Part shown: piece by piece, positions 17,437-26,868 of the stretch
Layout: the number at the start of each line of letters is the position of its first letter
How positions within the stretch are numbered: the stretch's first letter is position 1
Assembly: GCF_002272015.1 (NCBI RefSeq)
Contig: NZ_NPBY01000010.1
Span: 62,001 to 126,000, forward strand
Direction of reading: 5' to 3'
Length of the DNA: 64,000 nucleotides
From: Paenibacillus campinasensis
GTDB lineage: Bacteria > Bacillota > Bacilli > Paenibacillales > Paenibacillaceae
Position numbers and translations under genes: made by a program
Notes under the pieces: model-generated
Databases searched by the model: none
Told to the model about the DNA's origin: nothing
What the model saw: only the letters and a program-made list of their open reading frames with translations

Positions 17437-18249
17437 ATGACGGAACAGGTGACATTACCAGAAGATAAGGATTATATCGATTTTGTCCATAATATCGAGC
17501 GCAGCACGGGCATTAATCTCGCTGAATACAAGGAAGCGCAGATGAAGCGCAGACTGACTACGCTGCGGATGAAGAAAGGCTTTGATTCCTTTACCGTCTT
17601 TTACGAGGCGATGATGAAGGACAAGGCGTTGTTCCATGAGTTTCTGGACCGGATGACCATCAACGTATCGGAGTTTTGGCGCAATCCGAATCGGTGGGAA
17701 GTGCTTCAGGACAAAATATTGCCGGCACTAACGAGCCGCAACAGCGGGCAGCTGAAAGTGTGGAGCGCTGCTTGCTCCACCGGGGAAGAGCCTTATACGC
17801 TGGCGATGATTTTGGCGGAGAAGGGGTTGCTCGCCAGGACGAGCATTCTTGCGACCGACATCGATGACGGGGCGCTGAGCAAAGCGAAGGAAGGCATGTA
17901 TCTGGAAAGATCGCTCAAGGATGTGCCGCCGGCTGTAGCTTCACGCTATTTTACCGAGGAGGGTCATCTGTACCGCTTCAGTGACAGTCTGAAGAAGGAA
18001 GTCAACTTCCAGAAGCAAAATTTGCTGACAGACCGTTTTGACTCCGGCTTTGATCTGATCGTTTGCCGGAATGTAATGATTTATTTTACGGAAGAGGCTA
18101 AGCACAAGCTGTATACAAAATTTGCAGCGAGCTTGAAGCCGGGGGGCTTTTTGTTCGTCGGAAGCACGGAGCAAATTTTCAATTCGATCCAGTACGGTTT
18201 GGAGAGCAGCGAGACGTTCTTCTACCAGAAAACGATCGCGGCTTCATAG
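17437..18249 (+). CDS. cheR: Chemotaxis protein methyltransferase CheR
   Basis: 270 residues. An N-terminal helical CheR domain is followed by a SAM-binding domain with SAACSTGEEPYTLAM, ATDIDDGALSKAK and ICRNVMIYF-type (VCRNVMIYF) motifs. Methylates glutamates on chemoreceptors as part of adaptation. As in B. subtilis it stands apart from the main chemotaxis operon, between ndk and aroC. ATG is preceded by GATAGG. Confidence 0.95.
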   Translation: MTEQVTLPEDKDYIDFVHNIERSTGINLAEYKEAQMKRRLTTLRMKKGFDSFTVFYEAMMKDKALFHEFLDRMTINVSEFWRNPNRWEVLQDKILPALTSRNSGQLKVWSAACSTGEEPYTLAMILAEKGLLARTSILATDIDDGALSKAKEGMYLERSLKDVPPAVASRYFTEEGHLYRFSDSLKKEVNFQKQNLLTDRFDSGFDLIVCRNVMIYFTEEAKHKLYTKFAASLKPGGFLFVGSTEQIFNSIQYGLESSETFFYQKTIAAS

Positions 18250-18354
18250 GTTGGAAGCGAGCCTCGTGCTGGCGATGGCATCATACATAGAATGTTGATT
18301 GAACATGAAGAAGCGGCGGCTTTTTGCACATGGATTTTGAAGTTAGAATAACGA

Positions 18355-18391
18355 GAAGCGCTTTTCAATCCGTCGGATGGGAGGCGCTTTT
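18355..18391 (+). terminator. Probable terminator after cheR
   Basis: AAGCGC pairs with GCGCTT at the ends of a longer imperfect helix with several G-U pairs; the T tract (TTTTGATTT) is short. Confidence 0.45.
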
Positions 18392-18409
18392 GATTTAGAC
18401 TGAGGTTTC

Positions 18410-18438
18410 TTGTCAAAGCTTACGACGTATACTATAAT
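18410..18438 (+). promoter_or_regulatory. Sigma-A promoter of the aro/trp supraoperon
   Basis: TTGTCA (18410-18415), 17 nt, TATAAT (18433-18438). The leader then has an imperfect dyad, TTTTAGCGTT-TT-AACGCTTAAAA (18458-18480), just before the aroC ribosome binding site, with no T tract. Confidence 0.8.
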
Positions 18439-18501
18439 ATCAGGAGATATTTACGGATTTTAGCGTTTTAACGCTTAAAAGTTTAAAGGGGGAAAAGCAT
18501 C

Positions 18502-19671
18502 ATGAGCCTACGCTATTTGACGGCAGGAGAAACGCATGGACCGCAACTGACTGCGATTATTGAAGGACTTCCCAGCAATATGCGCATTGATTTCGAGGCG
18601 CTTAATTTTCAATTACACCGGAGACAGAAGGGCTACGGCCGTGGACGCCGGATGCAGATCGAGAAGGATACGGCCCAGATTGTGGGCGGCGTGCGCCACG
18701 GATATACGACAGGAGCACCGGTGGCCTTGGTGGTGGAGAACAAGGATTTCACCCATTGGCGCAATATTATGAATGTCGAGCCGATTGAGGGCAGTGACGA
18801 AGAGAAGCGGCGGGTATTTCGCCCTCGTCCGGGGCATGCGGATCTGAACGGCGGCCTGAAATATAACTTGAAGGACCTGCGCAATGTTCTGGAGCGTTCG
18901 AGCGCAAGGGAAACAGCGGTGCGGGTAGCATGCGGAGCCATCGCGAGACAGTTCCTGGAGCAGTTCGGCATCAAAATTGCAGGGCAGGTCATCCGTATTG
19001 GAGAAATCGAAGCCCCGCCCCATAACCTCCCGATCGATGAGCTGATTGAGCGGACAGAAGCGTCCTCGGTCCGTGTGGTCGATCCGGAAACGGAGAAGAA
19101 AATGGAGGCTTATATCGATCAGATTAAAAAGGAAGGCGACTCCATCGGCGGCATCGTGGAATGCATTATTGAAGGCTTGCCCGTCGGCCTCGGCAGCCAT
19201 GTCCAGTACGACCGCAAGCTGGACGGGCGCATTGCACAAGGGGTGATGTCGATCAACGCCTTCAAAGGGGTGGAAGTCGGCATCGGTTTTGAAGCGGGAC
19301 GGCTTCGCGGCTCCCAGGTGCATGATGAGATCATGTACAACAAAGAGCGCGGATACCACCGTGCCACGAATCGTCTCGGCGGCTTTGAAGGCGGAATGAC
19401 CAACGGCATGCCGATTGTCGTGCGCGGTGTCATGAAGCCGATTCCGACACTGTACAAGCCGCTGCAAAGCGTAGATATTGATACGAAAGAGTCGTTCACG
19501 GCCCAGGTAGAGCGTTCGGATGCCTGCGCGGTTCCAGCGGCAAGCGTGGTGATGGAGCATGTCGTGACCTGGGAAGTGGCCAAGGCATTTCTTGAGAAAT
19601 TCGGCGGAGATTCCATGGAGGAAATTCGCGCCAACTACGAAAACTACCTGTCCCAGCTGGAGAATTATTAA
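18502..19671 (+). CDS. aroC: Chorismate synthase
   Basis: 389 residues. Makes chorismate from 5-enolpyruvylshikimate-3-phosphate using reduced [14 protein letters not shown] at the start, [25 protein letters not shown] and [14 protein letters not shown] are family signatures; [17 protein letters not shown] lies in the C-terminal half (given here in shortened form: [10 protein letters not shown]). First gene of aroC-aroB-aroH-trpEDCFBA-hisC-tyrA, the same order as the B. subtilis supraoperon (where it is named aroF). AAAGGGGGAAAAG precedes the ATG. Confidence 0.98.
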   Translation: MSLRYLTAGETHGPQLTAIIEGLPSNMRIDFEALNFQLHRRQKGYGRGRRMQIEKDTAQIVGGVRHGYTTGAPVALVVENKDFTHWRNIMNVEPIEGSDEEKRRVFRPRPGHADLNGGLKYNLKDLRNVLERSSARETAVRVACGAIARQFLEQFGIKIAGQVIRIGEIEAPPHNLPIDELIERTEASSVRVVDPETEKKMEAYIDQIKKEGDSIGGIVECIIEGLPVGLGSHVQYDRKLDGRIAQGVMSINAFKGVEVGIGFEAGRLRGSQVHDEIMYNKERGYHRATNRLGGFEGGMTNGMPIVVRGVMKPIPTLYKPLQSVDIDTKESFTAQVERSDACAVPAASVVMEHVVTWEVAKAFLEKFGGDSMEEIRANYENYLSQLENY

Positions 19672-19672
19672 G

Positions 19673-20770
19673 ATGAGGACGCTGCATGTAGAGCTCGGCG
19701 AGCGCTCTTACCCGATCTACATCGGGTCAGGGCTGCTGGAGCGGCTCGGAGAGCTGAGCATCGCCCGGGGCATTAACCGTAACAGCACACATCTGATCGT
19801 GACCGATGACAAGGTGGCGCCGCATTATTTGCAGCAGGCCGAGGAGACACTGGCCGCTGCGGGCTATTCGGTCATCTCCCATATCGTTCCTGCCGGGGAA
19901 TCCTCCAAGTCGCTGCAGACGTTCGAGGAAGTGATGACAACGGCGATTCAAGGGGGGCTGGACCGCAGCTCAGCCGTGTTCGCTCTCGGTGGCGGCGTGG
20001 TTGGCGATTTAGCCGGATTCGTTGCAGCTACATATATGCGCGGCGTAACCTTCGTGCAGATTCCGACGACCATTCTGGCGCATGACAGCAGCGTCGGGGG
20101 TAAGGTAGCTGTCAATCACCCGCTGGCAAAAAACATGATCGGCGCCTTCCATCAGCCGGTGATGGTGCTGTACGATGTCAATACGCTGCTGACATTGCCG
20201 CCGCGCGATATATCGGCCGGCCTGTCCGAGATGGTGAAGCACGGGCTCATTCTTGACCGTGACTTTGCATACTGGTGCCGGGATCATGCCGCAGATCTGC
20301 TGCGTCTTGATCCGGAGGCGCTGAGCTATGGGCTGGAGCGCGGATGTGCGATCAAGGCCGATGTTGTCTCCAAAGATGAGCGTGAGGGTGGCCTGAGGGC
20401 TATTCTTAATCTCGGCCACACGATCGGGCATGCGATTGAAGCTGTTGGCGACTACGGTAGATTTCTGCACGGCGAAGCGATCTCGATCGGCATGGCCGGC
20501 TCGGCGATGCTGGCCGAGAAGCTTGGACGGGACAAGGGGATCTATGAGGAGACGGTCAGCATGCTGAAGGCGCTGAACTTGCCGGTGACGCTACCGCCCG
20601 ACGTGTCGGTCGATGATATCATGGCTGCGATGCAGCATGACAAGAAGTTTACGGAGGGGCGGATGGTATTTATCGTGCCAGAGGCCATCGGCGCCGTCAG
20701 CATTGTGAAGGATGTGCCGGTAGATGCGGTTCGTTGCGTCGTTGAAATGTTGAAGGGGGAGAGCGTATGA
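19673..20770 (+). CDS. aroB: 3-dehydroquinate synthase
   Basis: 365 residues. Converts DAHP to 3-dehydroquinate with NAD and a metal. GGGVVGDLAGFVAATYMRG and PTTILAHDSSVGGKVAVNHP motifs (read as GDLAGF and SSVGGK) and the metal-ligand His in LGHTIGHAIE and LHGEAISIGM are visible. The ATG begins 1 nt after the aroC stop, with only a weak GGAG site, so translation is probably coupled. Confidence 0.97.
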   Translation: MRTLHVELGERSYPIYIGSGLLERLGELSIARGINRNSTHLIVTDDKVAPHYLQQAEETLAAAGYSVISHIVPAGESSKSLQTFEEVMTTAIQGGLDRSSAVFALGGGVVGDLAGFVAATYMRGVTFVQIPTTILAHDSSVGGKVAVNHPLAKNMIGAFHQPVMVLYDVNTLLTLPPRDISAGLSEMVKHGLILDRDFAYWCRDHAADLLRLDPEALSYGLERGCAIKADVVSKDEREGGLRAILNLGHTIGHAIEAVGDYGRFLHGEAISIGMAGSAMLAEKLGRDKGIYEETVSMLKALNLPVTLPPDVSVDDIMAAMQHDKKFTEGRMVFIVPEAIGAVSIVKDVPVDAVRCVVEMLKGESV

Positions 20771-21147
20771 TGAACCGTGGCATCCGGGGAGCAACAACAG
20801 TGACCCGGAACGATGAACAGGAGATTATGCAGGAGACGCTTCGTCTGCTCGAAGAGATGGTCAAGCGCAATGACCTTCATCCGGAATATATCAGCAACAT
20901 TTGGATTACGATGACGCAGGATCTCGATGCGGCATTTCCGGCCAAAGCGATCCGCCAGCTTGAGGGATGGGATCTGGTGCCGCTGATGTGCTCGGTGGAA
21001 ATTCCGGTTAAGGGCAGCCTGCCGCGCTGTATTCGTTTTATGGTGCAGGTGAATACAGAGAAGTCCCAGAGTGAAATCAAGCATGTGTATTTGAACGAAG
21101 CCAAGCGGCTTCGGCCCGACTTGTCGGAATCGGGTGTGCAGCCGTAA
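20767..21147 (+). CDS. aroH: Chorismate mutase, AroH class
   Basis: 126 residues, the trimeric pseudo-alpha/beta-barrel type found in B. subtilis. RGIRGATTV at the N-terminus and the C-terminal FMVQVNTEKSQSEIKHVYLNEA region (core IKHVYLNEA) are diagnostic; catalytic Arg in RGIRGAT. Turns chorismate into prephenate for Tyr/Phe. Start overlaps the aroB stop by 4 nt; a second ATG follows at once. No terminator follows, so transcripts can read into the trp leader. Confidence 0.96.
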   Translation: MMNRGIRGATTVTRNDEQEIMQETLRLLEEMVKRNDLHPEYISNIWITMTQDLDAAFPAKAIRQLEGWDLVPLMCSVEIPVKGSLPRCIRFMVQVNTEKSQSEIKHVYLNEAKRLRPDLSESGVQP

Positions 21148-21157
21148 ATATTTGGGG

Positions 21158-21187
21158 TTGCGTGCCATCGTATTTTTCTTGTATAGT
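21158..21187 (+). promoter_or_regulatory. Candidate trp operon promoter upstream of the TRAP site
   Basis: TTGCGT (21158-21163), 18 nt, TATAGT (21182-21187). The implied start (about 21194) falls just before the first TRAP triplet. Confidence 0.55.
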
Positions 21188-21197
21188 GGATACAGAA

Positions 21198-21252
21198 TAG
21201 CTGAGTAGAGTTTCGTATTTAGATGAGTTGAGTTTAGAAGAGCTGAGTTGAG
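21198..21252 (+). promoter_or_regulatory. TRAP-binding site in the trp leader
   Basis: Ten triplets can be read: TAG 21198, GAG 21203, GAG 21208, then after a 9-nt gap TAG 21220, GAG 21225, GAG 21230, TAG 21235, GAG 21240, GAG 21245, GAG 21250. Within each block the period is exactly 5 nt (2-nt spacers). This is the target pattern of the tryptophan-loaded TRAP ring, whose gene is at 9076. The first block can also pair with the 5' arm of the terminator at 21514, suggesting an antiterminator. Confidence 0.92.
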
Positions 21253-21469
21253 AAGAATTACGTTCATAACAGGTTCAGAATCCGATGCTGCGGGCGATCG
21301 TCTGCTCATACATGCTCATGCGGGTAGGTTAGTTGTACCATTCGTATAACCTTTTTCCTGTGGAAGTGTGATTGAGTGAGAGGCTGTGCCCGGAGGAAGA
21401 CGCAACAGGCGGCTTTCGAGGTATCGGCAGGCATGTGCACAGGCTTGTTTGTGTTATGCTGTGTTCGCG

Positions 21470-21498
21470 TTGAACCTTGCTCTCTTCAGGCATATACT
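21470..21498 (+). promoter_or_regulatory. Second promoter immediately before the trp terminator hairpin
   Basis: TTGAAC (21470-21475), 17 nt, TATACT (21493-21498). Transcripts starting near 21505 would lack the TRAP site and begin with the hairpin at 21514. Confidence 0.55.
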
Positions 21499-21513
21499 TA
21501 TCTGGTCTTTTAC

Positions 21514-21541
21514 AAACCTCTACGTCAGTAGAGGTTTTTTT
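21514..21541 (+). terminator. Intrinsic terminator (attenuator) before trpE
   Basis: AAACCTCTAC pairs perfectly with GTAGAGGTTT around GTCA, followed by an uninterrupted T run. It ends 31 nt before the trpE ATG, so it must be conditional for the operon to be expressed from upstream. Confidence 0.9.
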
Positions 21542-21572
21542 GCATTTAAATCATGTTCAGGGAGGGATTATT

Positions 21573-23126
21573 ATGGCTAGTCCATCAATGGAGCAAGTGG
21601 TTTCTATGGCGGGCACATACAATCTGATTCCGGTAGCGATCCGGCTGCTGGCCGATATGGAAACCCCGATTCGCATTTTCCAACGTTATGCGGAGCGGAA
21701 GCGGGCATTTTTACTGGAAAGTGTTGAGGGCGGCGTAAGGTGGGCTCGCTACTCCTTTATCGGAACCGATCCCTTCCTTATGATCTCGGGAAAGAAGGGG
21801 CATATCGAGGTAGAGATGGAGGGCAAGCGAAGCAAGCTTGAAGGCAAGCCGGTGGAAGAGCTCAAGGCGCTGCTTCGCCGTTACAAAAGCCCGCAGCTCA
21901 AAGAGATGCCGCCGTTTACGGGCGGGGCGATCGGATTTTTCGGCTATGATCTGCTGCAATATTACGAGAAGCTGCCGGCACACGCAATGGATGATCTCGG
22001 CATGGACGATATCCGCTTCATGTTCTGTGATCAGATCATCGTGTTCGACCATGTGAAGCAGCACATTCTGCTGGTCGGCAATGTTCATGTGAAGCCGGGA
22101 GCTACCGATGAGGACATTCGCTGTGAATACCGGAACGTATGCGCCAAGCTGGAACAGACGGCAGAGCGGCTTCAGGACCAGGGGCCAAGTGAGAATGTGA
22201 ACTCACGGGGGATTCCGGCAGATGTCGAACTCGGGGATATTCAGTCCAACATGAGCAAAGAGCGGTATATCGCCAACGTAGAACAGGCCAAGGAATATAT
22301 TCGGGCCGGGGATATTTTTCAGGTGGTGCTGTCCCAGCGGTTCCACATCGAAACCGAAGTCTCCCCGCTGCATGTGTATCGTGTGCTGAGAGCGATGAAT
22401 CCTTCGCCGTACATGTATTATCTGAAGATGGATGATGACATCATTGTTGGCACCTCGCCAGAGGCGCTGGTCAAGGTAGACGGACGGCGGGTGGAGACGA
22501 GGCCGATTGCAGGAACGAGGCCGCGGGGAGCCGACGAAGCCGAGGACAAGGCGCTGGCTGAGGATCTGCTGCAGGACGAGAAGGAGCGGGCAGAGCATCT
22601 GATGCTTGTGGATCTCGGACGCAACGATCTGGGCCGGGTATCGGAATTCGGTTCGGTCAAGTGCGACAGCTTTATGGAGATTGAAAAATATTCGCATGTG
22701 ATGCACATGGTGTCCGGCGTCTCGGGAACGCTGGGCGAGAACAAGGATTTCTTTGACGCATTTCTGTCCTGCCTTCCGGCAGGCACCGTATCGGGGGCGC
22801 CGAAGCTTCGGGCGATGGAAATTATCGCGGAGCTGGAGCGCGAGGCCCGCGGAGCCTATGCCGGGGCGATCGGCTATCTCGGTTTTACCGGCAATATGGA
22901 CTCCTGCATTACGATCCGGACGATTATTTTCCGGGGCGGCAAAGCGTATGTTCAGGCCGGGGCGGGCATCGTATGGGATTCGGTGCCGGAGAAGGAATAT
23001 GAGGAGACGGTAAATAAAGCGAAGGGCATGCTCAAGGCGATTCGGGTCGCGGAAGCGATGTTCCCTGCTGTGCAGGATACAGGCGACACGATCAATCAGG
23101 ATTATCTGTACGAATACACACCTTAA
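21573..23126 (+). CDS. trpE: Anthranilate synthase component I
   Basis: 517 residues. Converts chorismate to anthranilate with ammonia or glutamine delivered by TrpG. The tryptophan feedback motif LLES is at the N-terminal side (AFLLESVEGG), and the chorismate-binding half has DIFQVVLSQRF, PIAGTRPRG, DLGRNDLGRV and SGAPKLRAMEI. AGGGAGGG precedes the ATG; an upstream in-frame extension would run through the terminator and is rejected. No trpG is in this operon; in B. subtilis it lies in the folate operon. Confidence 0.98.
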   Translation: MASPSMEQVVSMAGTYNLIPVAIRLLADMETPIRIFQRYAERKRAFLLESVEGGVRWARYSFIGTDPFLMISGKKGHIEVEMEGKRSKLEGKPVEELKALLRRYKSPQLKEMPPFTGGAIGFFGYDLLQYYEKLPAHAMDDLGMDDIRFMFCDQIIVFDHVKQHILLVGNVHVKPGATDEDIRCEYRNVCAKLEQTAERLQDQGPSENVNSRGIPADVELGDIQSNMSKERYIANVEQAKEYIRAGDIFQVVLSQRFHIETEVSPLHVYRVLRAMNPSPYMYYLKMDDDIIVGTSPEALVKVDGRRVETRPIAGTRPRGADEAEDKALAEDLLQDEKERAEHLMLVDLGRNDLGRVSEFGSVKCDSFMEIEKYSHVMHMVSGVSGTLGENKDFFDAFLSCLPAGTVSGAPKLRAMEIIAELEREARGAYAGAIGYLGFTGNMDSCITIRTIIFRGGKAYVQAGAGIVWDSVPEKEYEETVNKAKGMLKAIRVAEAMFPAVQDTGDTINQDYLYEYTP

Positions 23127-23144
23127 ACTGGAGGAGGAATCAGG

Positions 23145-24185
23145 ATGAACGGAATGGAACAGGTGCAATCCGCCATAACCAGGCTGATCGATGGGCGCGA
23201 TCTGAACCGTGAGGAGGCCCGGCAGGTGATGCAGTGCATGATGGAAGGGCAGGCAACGCATTCACAGATCGGCTCGCTGCTGACCGCCCTGCGCATGAAA
23301 GGCGAAACCGTGCAGGAGATTACAGGCTTTGCCGAGGCGATGAGAGCGGCCGGCGGGCGCGTGCTGACAGAAAGAAGCCGGCTGCTGGACACATGTGGAA
23401 CCGGCGGGTCCGGCATTCACAAAATCAACATCTCCACCGCTTCGGCGATCATCTCCTCCTCGGTATCGGTGCGCGTCGCCAAACACGGCAATCGTTCGGC
23501 ATCGGGCCGTGCGGGCAGCGCGGATGTACTAGAGGCGCTCGGGGTGAATATTCATCTGACGGCAGAGCAGGCGAAGGCATGTCTGGAGGACATCGGCATA
23601 TGTTTCTTGTTCGCCCAAATCTATCATCCGTCAATGAAGCATGCGGCCGCTCCCCGGAAGGAGCTGGGTATTCGTACGGTGTTCAATATGCTCGGGCCGC
23701 TCACCAACCCGGCCGGTGCGGATCGCCAGATGCTCGGCCTTTATGATAAAAGCAAGACCGAAACGATCGCCCAGGTGCTAAGCGAATTGGGACTGAAGCG
23801 GGCGCTCGTTGTATCTGGCCATGACGGGCTGGACGAAATCAGCATCTCCGGCCTGACCCGAATTTCCGAGCTGCGAGGCGGTGAGGTGCGGACCTATGAT
23901 ATTCATCCGGCGGATCTCGGACTCAAGGTTCATCCCGTTGAAGCCATACTTGGTGGAGACGCGAAGGAGAATGCCGCGATTATTCGTTCCGTGCTGCAGG
24001 GAGAACGCAGCGCGTATCGGGATATTGTGCTCGCGAACAGCGGAGCCTGTATCTACGTATCCGGTCTTGCGGACAGCATCGCCGAGGGTGTGCGAATGGC
24101 GGCAGAGGCTGTGGATACAGGATTGGCGGAAGCCAAGCTGAAGCAATTGATTACGAGGACGGGGGAACTTAGCTATGTATCTTGA
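23145..24185 (+). CDS. trpD: Anthranilate phosphoribosyltransferase
   Basis: 346 residues. Joins anthranilate to PRPP. DTCGTGGSG (PRPP loop), KHGNRSASGRAGSADVLEALG (read KHGNRS and GSADVLEALG), and HAAAPRKELGIRTVFNMLGPL are visible. GGAGGAAT precedes the ATG. Its 3' end overlaps trpC by 11 nt. Second gene of trpEDCFBA. Confidence 0.98.
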   Translation: MNGMEQVQSAITRLIDGRDLNREEARQVMQCMMEGQATHSQIGSLLTALRMKGETVQEITGFAEAMRAAGGRVLTERSRLLDTCGTGGSGIHKINISTASAIISSSVSVRVAKHGNRSASGRAGSADVLEALGVNIHLTAEQAKACLEDIGICFLFAQIYHPSMKHAAAPRKELGIRTVFNMLGPLTNPAGADRQMLGLYDKSKTETIAQVLSELGLKRALVVSGHDGLDEISISGLTRISELRGGEVRTYDIHPADLGLKVHPVEAILGGDAKENAAIIRSVLQGERSAYRDIVLANSGACIYVSGLADSIAEGVRMAAEAVDTGLAEAKLKQLITRTGELSYVS

Positions 24186-25002
24186 TCGGATTGTGGACAC
24201 GAAACGAACGGAAGTAGCCCGGCTGCACGAAACTTTGCGCATTCCGGAAGCCGAGAGAAGAATCGCGGATATGCCGCCAACCAAAGGATTTGAACGCGCG
24301 CTGGCGAAGGGAAGAAAACGCAGCATGGGGCTGATCGCCGAGGTGAAGAAGGCATCGCCTTCCAAAGGGCTGATCCGTCCCGATTTTGACCCGGTTCAGA
24401 TTGCGATAGCCTACGAGGCGGCGGATGCCGACTGCCTGTCGGTACTGACGGATGTTCAATATTTTCAGGGAAGCGGAGAATACTTGACGGCTGTTCGGGA
24501 AGCGGTGAAGCTTCCGCTTCTGCGCAAAGATTTCATCATTGATGCTTATCAAATCTATGAAGCGAGACTATTGGGTGCGGATGCGATTTTGCTCATTGCC
24601 AGCATTCTGACAACTCAGCAAATGTCGGAGTTCATGTCTCTGGCCGCAGCGCTGGATCTGGATTGCCTGATCGAGGTGCACGACCGGGATGAGCTGAACC
24701 TTGTGCTGGAGCTTGAGGGAGCGAATCTGATCGGAATTAACAATCGCAATCTTCGCACATTCGAAACGTCGCTTCAGACCACGGCCGAGCTGGCTGCATT
24801 CGTACCGGACGGGGTGACGCTGATCAGCGAAAGCGGGATTACCAGCGCGGCGGATCTGTCCTATCTGCATTATGCCGGCGCACAGGGGGTGCTGGTCGGG
24901 GAGCATTTCATGCGCCAGGCGGATATTTTCCGGGCGGTGTCGGAGCTGATGGGGCCTGCTCCCGTTCGCCAGGAGCAAGATATTAATGGGGTGGGATCAT
25001 GA
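24175..25002 (+). CDS. trpC: Indole-3-glycerol phosphate synthase
   Basis: 275 residues, a TIM barrel. EVKKASPSKGLI near residue 55, LLRKDFIIDAYQIYEAR, LIEVHDRDEL, GINNRNLRTF and SESGIT are the expected phosphate- and catalytic motifs. Closes the indole ring in tryptophan synthesis. Starts inside trpD and overlaps trpF by 4 nt; monofunctional, not fused to trpF. Confidence 0.98.
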   Translation: MYLDRIVDTKRTEVARLHETLRIPEAERRIADMPPTKGFERALAKGRKRSMGLIAEVKKASPSKGLIRPDFDPVQIAIAYEAADADCLSVLTDVQYFQGSGEYLTAVREAVKLPLLRKDFIIDAYQIYEARLLGADAILLIASILTTQQMSEFMSLAAALDLDCLIEVHDRDELNLVLELEGANLIGINNRNLRTFETSLQTTAELAAFVPDGVTLISESGITSAADLSYLHYAGAQGVLVGEHFMRQADIFRAVSELMGPAPVRQEQDINGVGS

Positions 25003-25694
25003 GTACAACCGCAGTAAAAATTTGTGGACTTCAAAGCGTTGAAGTGCTAAAATCAATGATAAACTTACCTGTGGATTATATCGGATTCGTATTTGCCAAG
25101 AGCCGCCGTCAAGTGACGCCGGCACAGGCTGCCGAACTGGCAGCTGTCTTGCAGGATTGGGAGGCTGGGCCGCCTCCTGCTGCGGTCGGCGTGCTCGTGA
25201 ACCCTGATATGTCGTCGATTGGAGAGCTTATGCGCACCGTGCCGCTTCAAGTGCTGCAGCTGCACGGTCAGGAATCGCCGTCATTATGCCGGGAAGTGAA
25301 AGCGAGCTTCCCGGCTTCCGTATTTAAGGCGCTGTCGGTCCGCGGGGAGATGTCCCGGGAGGAGCGTCTGGCGCAGCTGGATTCGTATGCCGGCTGCATC
25401 GACGGATTGCTGCTCGATACGTATGATCCGGTCTATGGCGGAGGCTCCGGCTTAACGTTTGCCTGGGAGCTGATCCCCCCTTATATGGCCTGGGCGGAGT
25501 CGCAGGGCATCCCGCTGTTTATTGCGGGCGGCCTGGAGCCGGGCAATGTGAAAGAGCTGATCGCGCGTTATGCGCCGGACGGCGTGGATGTATCGAGCGG
25601 TGTGGAGCGGGAGCCGGGCGTGAAGGATATACAGAAGGTACAAGCATTCGTAGAAAGGGTGAAGGGATATGATACAGCAGCTTCCAGACAATAA
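24999..25694 (+). CDS. trpF: Phosphoribosylanthranilate isomerase
   Basis: 231 residues, a TIM barrel. KICGLQSVE near the N-terminus contains the catalytic Cys, and [32 protein letters not shown] and [11 protein letters not shown] follow, with [14 protein letters not shown] at the end holding the catalytic Asp. Overlaps trpC by 4 nt and trpB by 26 nt. Confidence 0.98.
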   Translation: MSTTAVKICGLQSVEVLKSMINLPVDYIGFVFAKSRRQVTPAQAAELAAVLQDWEAGPPPAAVGVLVNPDMSSIGELMRTVPLQVLQLHGQESPSLCREVKASFPASVFKALSVRGEMSREERLAQLDSYAGCIDGLLLDTYDPVYGGGSGLTFAWELIPPYMAWAESQGIPLFIAGGLEPGNVKELIARYAPDGVDVSSGVEREPGVKDIQKVQAFVERVKGYDTAASRQ

Positions 25695-26868
25695 CGGACG
25701 TTTTGGCGCTTTTGGCGGGCGCTTCGTACCCGAAACGCTGATGAATGCGCTAATCGAGCTTGAACAGGAATACAACCGGTATGCGGAGGATCCTGAATTC
25801 AAGGCGGAAATTGCCTATTTACTGAAACAATACTCCGGCCGGGAGACCCCGCTCTATTACGCGGAGCGGCTAAGCCAACATCTCGGCAAGGCCAAAATAT
25901 ACCTCAAGCGTGAGGATTTGAACCATACAGGCGCTCACAAGATCAACAATGCCATTGCTCAGGGCGTGCTGGCCAAGCGCATGGGCAAGGAGAAGGTGAT
26001 CGCCGAGACCGGAGCGGGACAGCACGGGGTGGCAACGGCTACGGTCGCTGCCCTGCTCGGACTTGAATGCAAGGTGTTCATGGGCGAAGAGGATACCAAG
26101 CGCCAGCAGCTTAACGTTTTCCGCATGAAAATGCTCGGTGCGGAGGTGATCCCGGTTACGTCCGGCAGCCGTACGCTAAAGGATGCCGGGAATGAAGCGC
26201 TGCGCTACTGGGTAAGCAACGTGGAGGATACCTTCTACGTTCTCGGATCGGCGGTAGGTCCTCATCCGTACCCGATGATGGTCCGCAACTTCCAGCGCAT
26301 TATCGGGGATGAGACGCGCAGGCAAATATTGGAGAGCGAAGGACGCCTGCCGGATACGATTCTGGCGCCGGTGGGCGGTGGCAGCAATGCAATCGGCATG
26401 TTCTACCCGTTCCTGGAAGACACCGAGGTTCAGCTTGTCGGTGTTGAAGCGGCCGGCAAAGGTGTGGAAACCGAGTATCATGCGGCTACGATGACCAAAG
26501 GAACCCACGGCGTATTCCAAGGCTCCATGAGCTATCTGCTTCAGGATGAATACGGGCAGGTCAAGGAGGCGCACTCCATCTCGGCCGGTCTGGACTATCC
26601 GGGCGTCGGACCCGAGCATTCCTACCTGAAGGATATCGAGCGGGTCCAATACATGCCGATTACCGATCGGGAAGCGCTGGAGGCATTGCAGCTTCTGTGC
26701 CGGACCGAGGGCATTATTCCGGCGCTGGAATCCGCGCATGCGGTTGCCCAGGCCGTCAAGCTTGCGCCTTCCTGGAGCGAGGACAGCATCGTAGTGATCT
26801 GCCTGTCCGGACGCGGGGATAAAGATGTGGAGTCGATTATGGCCTACACGGGAGGGAAGACGCTATGA
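25669..26868 (+). CDS. trpB: Tryptophan synthase beta chain
   Basis: 399 residues. A PLP enzyme that joins indole and serine. The Schiff-base Lys is in HTGAHKINN, with [12 protein letters not shown] and the phosphate-binding GGGSNAIG further on; the C-terminal cofactor motif is LSGRGDKD. Start lies 26 nt inside trpF with GAAAGGGTGAAGGG upstream. Works as the alpha2beta2 complex with the next gene. Confidence 0.98.
   Translation: MIQQLPDNNGRFGAFGGRFVPETLMNALIELEQEYNRYAEDPEFKAEIAYLLKQYSGRETPLYYAERLSQHLGKAKIYLKREDLNHTGAHKINNAIAQGVLAKRMGKEKVIAETGAGQHGVATATVAALLGLECKVFMGEEDTKRQQLNVFRMKMLGAEVIPVTSGSRTLKDAGNEALRYWVSNVEDTFYVLGSAVGPHPYPMMVRNFQRIIGDETRRQILESEGRLPDTILAPVGGGSNAIGMFYPFLEDTEVQLVGVEAAGKGVETEYHAATMTKGTHGVFQGSMSYLLQDEYGQVKEAHSISAGLDYPGVGPEHSYLKDIERVQYMPITDREALEALQLLCRTEGIIPALESAHAVAQAVKLAPSWSEDSIVVICLSGRGDKDVESIMAYTGGKTL

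Noticed and set aside
21194..21572. T-box riboswitch in the trp leader
   Set aside because: No AGGGTGGNACCGCG-type T-box sequence is present, while the TRAP triplets are unmistakable.
22203..23261. Long minus-strand frame opposite trpE
   Set aside because: Shadow of trpE; composition rich in His, Arg and Pro as expected for an antisense frame.
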